Assembly (NCBI GenBank): GCA_030066475.1
Contig: JASJBO010000012.1
Coordinates: forward strand, 1-23,127
Direction: 5' to 3'
Length of the DNA: 23,127 nt
Source of the DNA: Myxococcota bacterium
Lineage (GTDB): Bacteria; Myxococcota_A; UBA9160; PR03
The translations under genes and the position numbers were made by a program. Shown here piece by piece: positions 17,088 to 23,127 of this stretch. The notes beneath the pieces were generated by a model. That model was not told where the DNA came from, made no database searches, and worked only from the letters and a program-made list of their open reading frames with translations. Within the stretch, counting starts at the first letter, position 1, and each line of letters begins with the position of its first letter.

Positions 17088-19499
17088 TTACGTCGGCGAC
17101 CTCGAGCGCCCCGTGTCGTCGGCCCGCGTCATGGCGGGCGTGGCCGCGCGGACGGGCGCCTGCGACCGCGCACGTCGCCGCAGCCGCGCACGGGCCAACC
17201 ACGCGAGCGCCGAGAGAGCCGCAGCGCCCCCTGCGGCCGGCTCGGGAACGAAGGTCGCGACGCTGCCGTAGCCGGCGAGGAACACCGTTCCGCCGGGGAC
17301 GACCTGCAGCTCGTTGCCGCCGGCGAAGGGGTCTTCTTCGTCCCACCCGGTGTGGTGATGGACGGGCGCAAGGCGTCCGCTCACGGTGTCGCGCACCAGC
17401 TCGATCAAGCCCTTCCGGCAGGACACGAACACCGCGTCGTCCGCCGCCCCCACGTCGACCGACGTGCAGCCATCGACGTCGATGGGCAGATGCTCGTCGA
17501 GAGTCAGGGCGCCGCTCTCCAGATCGCGCGAGTAGAGGCTGAGCCAGTTCGAGTACGCGGCGTAGACGTGTCGGCCGTCCCGCGCGACCGCGACGCCCGA
17601 CTGGGCCAGGCCCCAGTCGTAGGCCGAGGAATAGGCCTCGATCAGCTCGAGGCTCCCGTTCGCGTGGCGTCGCAACGCGGCGAGGCGGCTGCGGTCCGCG
17701 ACGTAGGCGTGGTCGCCCTGCACGCTGAAGGTCAAGCTCAGGGGATCCGGCATGTCGGCGAAGCCCAGCTCGGCCGTCGTCGGTGAGGCGACGTGGGTGA
17801 GCAGCCCCGTCGCGGGATCCCGCGCGAAGATCGCGATCAACCCGTAGAACCCGGTCGACGTCCCGGGCCCCTGGCCGTGCCACTCGACCCCCACGACGTA
17901 GACGTGGCGACCGTCCGGGCTGACTTCGATCGCCGACGGAAGCGACGCGACCGACCCTTCGTGCGACTCGCTCGAGACGCTCCCCAGGGATGCCAGCGAG
18001 CCGCCCTGCAGATCGCGCTCGAACATCTCCACTCGGAACGTCGACTCGTTCGCGAGGAGGGCCGCGTAGAGATGACGGTCGTGCACGGCGATCGACACCG
18101 CGCTGCTCTCGGCGCGCTCCCCGACCAGCTCGAGCTCGCCCGGCTGGGTCCCGCGCCGGTAGTGCTCGATGGTGTAGCCGTCGCGGCCGTTCGCCACGTA
18201 CACGTCCTTCCCGTCGACCGCGACGTCGACCCCTCGGGAGGGCCCAGGGTCGCCGTGAACGCGACGGAACCTTGGAGTGCGGAACAAGGCGACGAGATCG
18301 CCGGCACCCGAAGTCAGAACCAGGCTCGTCCCGTCCGGGCTGGCCGCGAGCTGGCTCGGACCCCGATAGGAAGCCGACGAGCGTCTCCACGGCTGGAACG
18401 CGTGCTCGAGCCGGAGCTCGCCGCTCGTCGGCTCGATCGCCATCTCGATCAGAGCCCCACCGGGGTTCCACGCATAAAGGTAGGGACCCGAGACGAGCAC
18501 GCGGCTGGGGTCGACGAGGCCGTCCACCGGGTTCGTGCTCGAGCAGTGGCTCGCGACACAGGTTCCGCTCTGCGAGTAGCGGGCTTCGAAGGCGAGCGCG
18601 CCCGTCGCGGGGTCGCGCCGGAGCTGGACCACGCCCTCGGGCGAAACGGCGTACAGGTGGGACTCGGCGCCGATCGCGAGATGCCGGACGCCGTCGAGGC
18701 CGTGGTGGGGATGATCGCCGTCATGGTGCGCGCCGACGAAGGAGAGGTCACCCGTGGACGCGTCGCGCTCGAAGACGGCGATCGCGTCGTCGGTCTCGCC
18801 CGCGGCGTACAGGTGCCGGCCGTCGCGGCTGAACACGAAGTGCGCGACTCCGCCGAGCCCGTCCACCCCGCCCTCGCCGTCCACGACGGCGCCGGCGAAG
18901 GTGAGTGCGCCAGACGCGGGATCTCGGTCGAACCGGACGATCGCGGCGTCGTCCCGGGCCGCGACGTAGAGGTGGCGCCCGTCGTCGCTCACCGCGACCG
19001 CGACGGGGCCGGCCATCGAGGCCACCCCTCCCGCGCCGTTCCGCTGGACCTCGGAGAACGAGAGGGCGCCGCTCTCGGGATCGCGCGCGAAGACGGCGAC
19101 CGCGTTCCCGGCCGCGCTCGCGGTGTAGACCGAGCGGCCGTCGGGGCTCACCGCGACGAACTGCGCCCCGTCCAGGCCGTCGACCCCGTCCACCCCGTCG
19201 CGCACCACGCCGAGCCACACGAGCTCCGAAGCGGCGCTCTCGCGAGCGAAGGTCGCGAGCGAGCTTCCCTCGGCGCCCGTCGCATACACGTGGGCGCCGT
19301 CGGGGCTCACCGCGACGCCGGCGGCCCCTTCGAGGCCGTCGATCTCCCCACCCTGTCGGTACTCGAGTGGGAGGTACCAGTAGCTGCGTGCGTCGCTCGA
19401 GAGGAGCAGAGCGAGGGCGGTGCAGAGCGGGAGGAGGAGCCGCAGGACCGCGGGCGAAGGGCGGGGGGCGTCGAGCTGCCACGGTTCGGAGCGTCGCAT
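17088..19499 (-). CDS. Secreted 14-bladed YVTN/lactonase-like beta-propeller protein with VPEP C-terminal sorting signal
   Basis: An 803-residue protein. ATG at 19499-19497 is chosen because GGGAGA lies about 6 bases upstream and the N-terminus is a signal peptide (LLLPLCTALALLLSSDARS); in-frame starts further upstream would overlap the divergent SDR gene. The body is made of blades of the type VAVSPDGRxVYxA...VAVFARDPxSGALxF, as in YVTN/lactonase-family propellers. I count 14 blades, which would give two seven-bladed propellers. Residues 751-754 are VPEP, followed by a short hydrophobic stretch and an arginine cluster (ARLRRRAR): a PEP-CTERM-like tripartite signal for exosortase processing. 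Such a signal normally ends within a few residues of the arginines. Here about 23 more residues follow, the last 20 of them antisense to the acyl-CoA dehydrogenase relic, so the original stop seems lost. Function is unknown; a surface or matrix role is likely. Confidence 0.85.
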   Translation of the reverse strand: MRRSEPWQLDAPRPSPAVLRLLLPLCTALALLLSSDARSYWYLPLEYRQGGEIDGLEGAAGVAVSPDGAHVYATGAEGSSLATFARESAASELVWLGVVRDGVDGVDGLDGAQFVAVSPDGRSVYTASAAGNAVAVFARDPESGALSFSEVQRNGAGGVASMAGPVAVAVSDDGRHLYVAARDDAAIVRFDRDPASGALTFAGAVVDGEGGVDGLGGVAHFVFSRDGRHLYAAGETDDAIAVFERDASTGDLSFVGAHHDGDHPHHGLDGVRHLAIGAESHLYAVSPEGVVQLRRDPATGALAFEARYSQSGTCVASHCSSTNPVDGLVDPSRVLVSGPYLYAWNPGGALIEMAIEPTSGELRLEHAFQPWRRSSASYRGPSQLAASPDGTSLVLTSGAGDLVALFRTPRFRRVHGDPGPSRGVDVAVDGKDVYVANGRDGYTIEHYRRGTQPGELELVGERAESSAVSIAVHDRHLYAALLANESTFRVEMFERDLQGGSLASLGSVSSESHEGSVASLPSAIEVSPDGRHVYVVGVEWHGQGPGTSTGFYGLIAIFARDPATGLLTHVASPTTAELGFADMPDPLSLTFSVQGDHAYVADRSRLAALRRHANGSLELIEAYSSAYDWGLAQSGVAVARDGRHVYAAYSNWLSLYSRDLESGALTLDEHLPIDVDGCTSVDVGAADDAVFVSCRKGLIELVRDTVSGRLAPVHHHTGWDEEDPFAGGNELQVVPGGTVFLAGYGSVATFVPEPAAGGAAALSALAWLARARLRRRARSQAPVRAATPAMTRADDTGRSRSPT
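17090..17149 (+). pseudogene. Relic of a second acyl-CoA dehydrogenase small-subunit gene
   Basis: The plus strand matches 2565-2624 of the intact small-subunit gene in 53 of 60 bases without gaps. Translated in the matching frame, 17 of 19 residues agree: VGDLERxVSSARVMAG, one change, then AA. Five of the seven base differences fall at third codon positions, so this copy diverged while it was still coding protein. Weaker similarity with a 6-base deletion may continue to about 17167 (GCGCCTGC shared). Nothing else of the gene is present. The fragment lies between the truncated ATPase gene and the 3' end of the antisense propeller gene, whose TAA stop (17090-17088) touches its first base. Confidence 0.82.
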
Positions 19500-19710
19500 C
19501 GGAGTCTCCCGGTCTAGGAGGGCCCGCTCCCACCCAATAGATCTCGCATCGGCCCCTGTGCCTCGACGCTTGAGTGCAGCGCCCGCGGGCTCGCTCGCGG
19601 ATCGGTCGTGGCTGGGTCGTGGATCGGAGGGGACCGCGCTCCCCGGCTTTGACGCGCCTCCGCACTTCCTATACGCTCCGTATCGTATTTGTTCGAAGGG
19701 AGCGAAACGC
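19500..19710. promoter_or_regulatory. Divergent promoter region of the propeller gene and the SDR operon
   Basis: This 211-base gap separates divergent starts. On the SDR side, TTGACG (19649-19654) and TATACG (19670-19675), 15 bases apart, are a possible -35/-10 pair with a short spacer. Overlapping the -10 is the inverted repeat ATACG-CTC-CGTAT (19671-19683), with another CGTAT directly after it (19684-19688). Its position is that of a repressor operator of TetR type (inference). AAGGGAG (19696-19702), 8 bases before ATG 19711, is a good ribosome binding site. Further upstream GGTCGTGG occurs twice, 11 bases apart (19604-19611 and 19615-19622). The stretch around 19660-19700 is visibly less GC-rich than its surroundings. 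Confidence 0.5.
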
Positions 19711-20604
19711 ATGGGGATTCTCGACGGCCGCGCGGCGGTGGTGACCGGCGGCGGGCGCGGCATCGGACGCGGCCACTGCCTGCACCTCGCCGAGCAGGGC
19801 GCCTCGGTGATCGTCAACGACATCGACGCCGACGAGGCCCAGCAGGTCGTCGACGAGATCGCGGCCGCCGGCGGCAAGGCCGCGGTGAACACCGACGACA
19901 TCGGCAGCCGCGAGGGCGCGCGCGCCCTGGTGCAGCAGTGCGTCGACGCCTTCGGCGGCATCCACGCCATCGTGAACAACGCCGGCAACGTCCGCGACCG
20001 CTCGTTTCTCAAGATGAGCGACGACGAGTTCGGCGCGGTGCTGCGCGTGCACGTGCATGGCACCTTCATGTGCGGCCAGGAGGCGGCGCTGCGCATGCGC
20101 GACCAGGGCACCGGCGGCGCGATCGTGAACACCGTGTCGGCCGCGCACTTCGGCAACTTCGGCCAGACCAACTACGCGGGCGCCAAGGGCGCGATCGCCT
20201 CGATGACCTACACCTGGGCCTTCGAGCTGGCGCGCTACGGCATCCGCGTCAACGCGATCAGCCCGTCTGGCACCACCCGGATGTCGGCGAACGCCAAGGT
20301 CGGCGGCCAGACGGTCGACTACCCGTTCGTCGACCCGTCGCAGAACGGCGCCTTCGTCGCCTTCCTGTGCAGCGACGAGGCCGACTGGGTGACCGGCCAG
20401 GTCTTCGGCACCGGGAACGGCCGCGTGCAGATCGTGGAGCAGCCTCGCTACGGCACCTCGCTCCACACGACGGCGGCCGAGGGCCTGTCGGTGGACGAGA
20501 TCCGCGAACACTTCAAGAAGGTGTTCGGCAACCGGCTCGAGTCGTTCGGGCTGATGAAGCCGCCCTACCCCTTCTACGACGGCGTCAAGCCGAAGGCCGA
20601 CTGA
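19711..20604 (+). CDS. Short-chain dehydrogenase of the MFE-2/HSD17B4-like (3-hydroxyacyl-CoA dehydrogenase) group
   Basis: A 297-residue NAD(P)-dependent dehydrogenase. The start at 19711 is set by AAGGGAG and by the standard N-terminus MGILDGRAAVVTGGGRGIGRG. The cofactor loop TGGGRGIG is at 12-19, NNAG at 89-92, and the catalytic residues are Ser143, Tyr155 and Lys159 (YAGAK). The sequence GNFGQTNYAGAK is characteristic of the hydroxyacyl-CoA dehydrogenase part of peroxisomal multifunctional enzyme 2 and its bacterial relatives. Those relatives oxidise 3-hydroxyacyl-CoAs in beta-oxidation, including steroid side chains. The C-terminal ~50 residues (VDEIREHFKKVF, then PPYPFYDGVKPK) are longer than in small SDRs. 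It is the first gene of an operon with the HMGS-like/DUF35 and thiolase genes, one base before the next start. Substrate is inferred only from this context. Confidence 0.88.
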   Translation: MGILDGRAAVVTGGGRGIGRGHCLHLAEQGASVIVNDIDADEAQQVVDEIAAAGGKAAVNTDDIGSREGARALVQQCVDAFGGIHAIVNNAGNVRDRSFLKMSDDEFGAVLRVHVHGTFMCGQEAALRMRDQGTGGAIVNTVSAAHFGNFGQTNYAGAKGAIASMTYTWAFELARYGIRVNAISPSGTTRMSANAKVGGQTVDYPFVDPSQNGAFVAFLCSDEADWVTGQVFGTGNGRVQIVEQPRYGTSLHTTAAEGLSVDEIREHFKKVFGNRLESFGLMKPPYPFYDGVKPKAD

Positions 20605-20605
20605 G

Positions 20606-22024
20606 GTGGCGGCGGGCATCCGCTCCTACGGCGCCTACGTCCCGCCCACGCGGCTGCCGCTGGCCGCGCTCTCGGGCGCCCCGGTGAAGCCCGACGCCGA
20701 GGGGCCCGAGAAGGCCGTCGCCTGGAACGACGAAGACGCGATCACGATGGCCGTCGAGGCCGCCGTAAACTGCCTGCGCGGCTTCGACCGCGCGAGCGTG
20801 GACGGCCTGCTGTTCGCCTCCACCACCTACGCGTTCCAGGAGAAGCAGGCCGCCGCGCTGGTGGCCCGGGCGCTCGACCTGCCGCGCAGCGTGCGCACGG
20901 CCGACTACGCGGGCTCGCTGCGCGCGGGCACTGGCGCCCTGCGCGGGGCGGCCGACGCGGTGGCCGCGGGCACGGCACGCAACGTGCTGGTGGTGGTGAG
21001 CGACTGCCGGCTCGGCGCGCCGGGCTCGGGCCTCGAGCGCAGCGGCGGCGACGGCGCGGCGGCCCTCCTGGTGGGCGCCGACGACCCGATCGCCACGATC
21101 GACGATTACTGCACCGTGACCGACGAGATCGTCGACGTCTGGCGCAGCAGCGCCGACCGTTTCGTGCACAGCTGGGAAGACCGCTTCGTGGTGCAGGAGG
21201 GCTACACGCCCGCCGTGCTCGAGGCGGTCAAGAGCCTGCTCGAGAAGAGCGGCGGCCCGTTCGCGCACGTCGCGCTGCAGGCGCCCGACGCGCGCAGCCA
21301 CGCCGGCGTGGCGCGCGCGCTGCGGATCGAGCGCGACGCACTGGTCGACCCGCTGCTCGGACGAGTCGGCAACGCGGGCTGCGCGATGGCGCCCTTGCTG
21401 CTGGCGGCGGCGCTCGAGGCGGCGCGGCCCGGCGAGCGCCTGCTGGTCGCGAGCCAGGGCGACGGGGCCGAGGCGCTGGCGCTCTCGGCCACGGCGCAGA
21501 TCGAGAAGCTCGACTCGCGCCGCGGGGTGAGCTGGCACCTGGCGCGGCGCCGGCCGGTGCTGCGCTACGACAAGTATCTGAAGGCGCGCGGGCTCGGCAC
21601 CACCGAGTGGCAGGCGGGCGGCGACCCGGGACTCTCGGCCACGGTCCACTTCCGCGAGCGCGACGAGGACGTGAGCCTGATCGGCCAGAAGTGCCGCGCC
21701 TGCGGCGCCGTGCAGTTCCCGAAGCAGCGCCTCTGCGAGAGCTGCTTCGCGAAGGACGACTCCACGCCCTGGCGCCTGTCGGACCGCGTGGGAACGGTCG
21801 TGACGTACACCTTCGACTTCTTCTTCCCCACGCCCGACCCGCCGACCGTGGTGACGATCACCGACGTGGACGGCGCGCGCCTGCACGTCCAGCTGGTCGA
21901 CGCGGACCCGAAGGCCGTCCGCACCGGGCTGCCCGTCGAGTTCACCTTCCGGCGCATCCACGAGGTCGGCGGGCGGCCCAACTACTACTGGAAGGCGCGG
22001 CCGCTGCCGGAGGATGGAGCGTGA
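20606..22024 (+). CDS. HMG-CoA-synthase-like (thiolase-fold) protein fused to a C-terminal DUF35 zinc-ribbon/OB-fold domain
   Basis: A 472-residue fusion starting with GTG; GAAGG at 20592-20596 is spaced 9 bases away. Residues 1 to ~340 follow the archaeal-type HMG-CoA synthase fold: STTYAFQEKQ with Glu79, DYAGSLRAGTGAL near 98-111, VVVSDCR near 128, and GNAGCAMAPLLLA near 255. In HMG-CoA synthase the catalytic cysteine sits two residues before AGT (ACKAGT). Here that residue is Leu105, so ordinary HMG-CoA synthase chemistry is not expected. Residues ~355-472 form DUF35: a zinc ribbon with Cys363/Cys366 and Cys377/Cys380, then an OB-fold. In archaea a DUF35 protein bridges thiolase and HMG-CoA synthase; in steroid degraders DUF35 domains partner with Ltp-type aldolases. 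The next gene is a thiolase-fold protein, so this probably forms a complex with it (inference). Confidence 0.85.
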   Translation: MAAGIRSYGAYVPPTRLPLAALSGAPVKPDAEGPEKAVAWNDEDAITMAVEAAVNCLRGFDRASVDGLLFASTTYAFQEKQAAALVARALDLPRSVRTADYAGSLRAGTGALRGAADAVAAGTARNVLVVVSDCRLGAPGSGLERSGGDGAAALLVGADDPIATIDDYCTVTDEIVDVWRSSADRFVHSWEDRFVVQEGYTPAVLEAVKSLLEKSGGPFAHVALQAPDARSHAGVARALRIERDALVDPLLGRVGNAGCAMAPLLLAAALEAARPGERLLVASQGDGAEALALSATAQIEKLDSRRGVSWHLARRRPVLRYDKYLKARGLGTTEWQAGGDPGLSATVHFRERDEDVSLIGQKCRACGAVQFPKQRLCESCFAKDDSTPWRLSDRVGTVVTYTFDFFFPTPDPPTVVTITDVDGARLHVQLVDADPKAVRTGLPVEFTFRRIHEVGGRPNYYWKARPLPEDGA

Positions 22025-23127
22025 GCGAAGGCATCCGCGACAAGGTCGCCATCGTCGGCGTGGGCTGCTGCCAGTTCGGCGAGAACTGGGACCAGTCGCC
22101 GTCGGACATGATCGTCGATGCAGCCTACGAGGCCTACGCCGACGCGGGCATCGACGACCCGCAGGCGCGCATCGAGGCCGTCTTCACCGGCTCGATCTAC
22201 TCGCAGAAGGGCCCGCTCGAGTGCTCCGACGCGCTCAAGCTGTTCCACAGGCCGGTCACCATGGTGTCGAACTACTGCGCCACCGGCACCGACGCGTTCC
22301 GCTGCGGGGTCCTGTCGATCGCCGCCGGGCTCTACGACGTGGTGCTGGTGGTGGGCTACGACAAGCCCAAGGACCGCGGCGTGTCGGGCCCGAGCGTGAT
22401 GATGAACCAGGTGCGCGACCTGCCGCAGACGCCCGCGGGCTGGTTCTCGCTGTGCGCCGCCACCTACTTCGAGAAGTACGGCGCCGGGCGCGAGGACCTG
22501 GCGCGCATCGCGGTGAAGAACCACCACAACGGCACGCTGGCGCCCAAGTCGTTCCTGAAGCGCGAGATCACCGTCGACGACGTGCTGAAGGCACGCATGA
22601 TCTCGTGGCCCTTCGGGCTCTACGACTGCGCCGCCCAGACCGACGGCGCGGCCGCGGCGGTGCTGGTGCGCGCCGACCTGGCGCGCAGCTTCCGCGACGA
22701 CCCGGTGCTCGTGAAGGGCGTGACCGTCCAGGCGGGACCGAACCCGCAGAAGGACCCCGGCAACGACTTCCTGTCCTGGAAGCCGACCGGCTGGGCGGCG
22801 GAAGAGGTCTACCGGCAGGCCGGCATCACCGACCCGCGCAGGCAGATCGACGTGGCGCAGCTGCACGACTGCTTCTCGCTCACCGAGCTGCTCTCGTACG
22901 AGGACCTGGGCTTCTGCGAGAAGGGCTCGGCCAAGGAGCACATCGCCGACGGCGCCTTCGAGCTGACGGGCGACCTGCCGGTGAACACCGACGGCGGCCT
23001 CAAGACCTTCGGGCACCCGACGGGCGCGACCGGCGTGCGCATGATCTACGAGAACGTGCTCCAGCTCCAGGGTCGCGCCGAGCAGCGCCAGGTGAAGAAC
23101 GCCACCACGGCGCTCAGCCACAACATC
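22021..23127 (+). CDS. SCP2/lipid-transfer-type thiolase (acetyl-CoA acyltransferase-like), C-terminus cut by window edge
   Basis: The reading frame starts at GTG 22021, overlapping the previous stop (GTGA), with GGAGG at 22009-22013 seven bases upstream. It stays open to the window end, giving 369 residues with only the last few tens missing. It begins VAIVGVGCCQFGENWDQ, as in SCP-x-type thiolases. Cys86 in SNYCATGTDAF occupies the nucleophile position. HDCFSLTE at 282-289 and GHPTGATGVRM from 331 (His332) are the other active-site blocks. The visible end, TTALSHNI, lies where this subfamily usually reads 'HNIGG', lacking the second thiolase cysteine. Relatives are either thiolases that release acetyl- or propionyl-CoA, or Ltp-type aldolases that act with a DUF35 partner; retained Cys86 favours the thiolase-like form. 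The overlap with the HMGS-like/DUF35 gene suggests a stoichiometric complex. Confidence 0.87.
   Translation, partial: MSEGIRDKVAIVGVGCCQFGENWDQSPSDMIVDAAYEAYADAGIDDPQARIEAVFTGSIYSQKGPLECSDALKLFHRPVTMVSNYCATGTDAFRCGVLSIAAGLYDVVLVVGYDKPKDRGVSGPSVMMNQVRDLPQTPAGWFSLCAATYFEKYGAGREDLARIAVKNHHNGTLAPKSFLKREITVDDVLKARMISWPFGLYDCAAQTDGAAAAVLVRADLARSFRDDPVLVKGVTVQAGPNPQKDPGNDFLSWKPTGWAAEEVYRQAGITDPRRQIDVAQLHDCFSLTELLSYEDLGFCEKGSAKEHIADGAFELTGDLPVNTDGGLKTFGHPTGATGVRMIYENVLQLQGRAEQRQVKNATTALSHNI

Noticed and set aside
19420..19710. N-terminal extension of the SDR from in-frame codons upstream of 19711
   Set aside because: The extension is not SDR-like, overlaps the start of the divergent gene and the promoter region, and the family N-terminus plus AAGGGAG support ATG 19711.
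19500..20171. N-terminal extension of the propeller protein from an upstream in-frame start at 20171
   Set aside because: It would overlap most of the first half of the well-supported SDR gene on the other strand, and the ATG at 19499 has both a ribosome binding site and a signal peptide.

Overview
This is a very GC-rich window (roughly 70-75% by eye) with tightly packed genes, GTG and TTG starts, and stop/start overlaps. The gene content is a luciferase-like oxidoreductase, a two-subunit acyl-CoA dehydrogenase, an MFE-2-like short-chain dehydrogenase, an HMG-CoA-synthase-like protein fused to DUF35, an SCP2-type thiolase, large secreted proteins with PKD, thrombospondin-3, MopE-like and dockerin-like modules, and a VPEP-type C-terminal sorting signal. 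This suggests a Gram-negative bacterium of the former Deltaproteobacteria (Myxococcota, Desulfobacterota or Binatota-like). That placement is inference. There is no rRNA, tRNA, CRISPR array or recognisable insertion sequence, and no gene-free stretch over 300 bases; the longest is 19500-19710.

Layout. (1) 1-2788: a luciferase-like oxidoreductase on the minus strand, cut by the window start, diverges across 45 bases from a coupled pair of acyl-CoA dehydrogenase subunits. (2) 2876-17070: a co-directional block of three large secreted proteins (1867, 1112 and 1377 residues), packed with gaps of 5 bases or less, followed by a gene for a STAND/LuxR-type ATPase that stops right after the ATPase module. 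(3) 17088-19499, minus strand: a secreted protein with 14 YVTN-type beta-propeller blades and a VPEP C-terminal signal. (4) 19711-23127: an SDR, HMGS-like/DUF35 and thiolase operon, cut by the window end.

Regions 1 and 4 read as one lipid, steroid or isoprenoid-type beta-oxidation programme: FAD-dependent dehydrogenation, hydroxyacyl-CoA oxidation, then thiolytic or aldolytic cleavage with a DUF35 partner. About 17 kb of secreted-protein genes separates the two parts. At the junction of blocks 2 and 3 (17090-17149) lies a short relic of a second acyl-CoA dehydrogenase gene. It matches the intact small-subunit gene at 2565-2624 in 53 of 60 bases and 17 of 19 residues. The ATPase gene is cut short on one side of the relic, and the propeller gene runs through it antisense to reach its stop codon, so this spot is a rearrangement scar.

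The most unusual items are the three-gene secreted operon, the acyl-CoA dehydrogenase relic, the HMGS-like/DUF35 fusion with leucine where HMG-CoA synthase has its catalytic cysteine, and the two-propeller VPEP protein.
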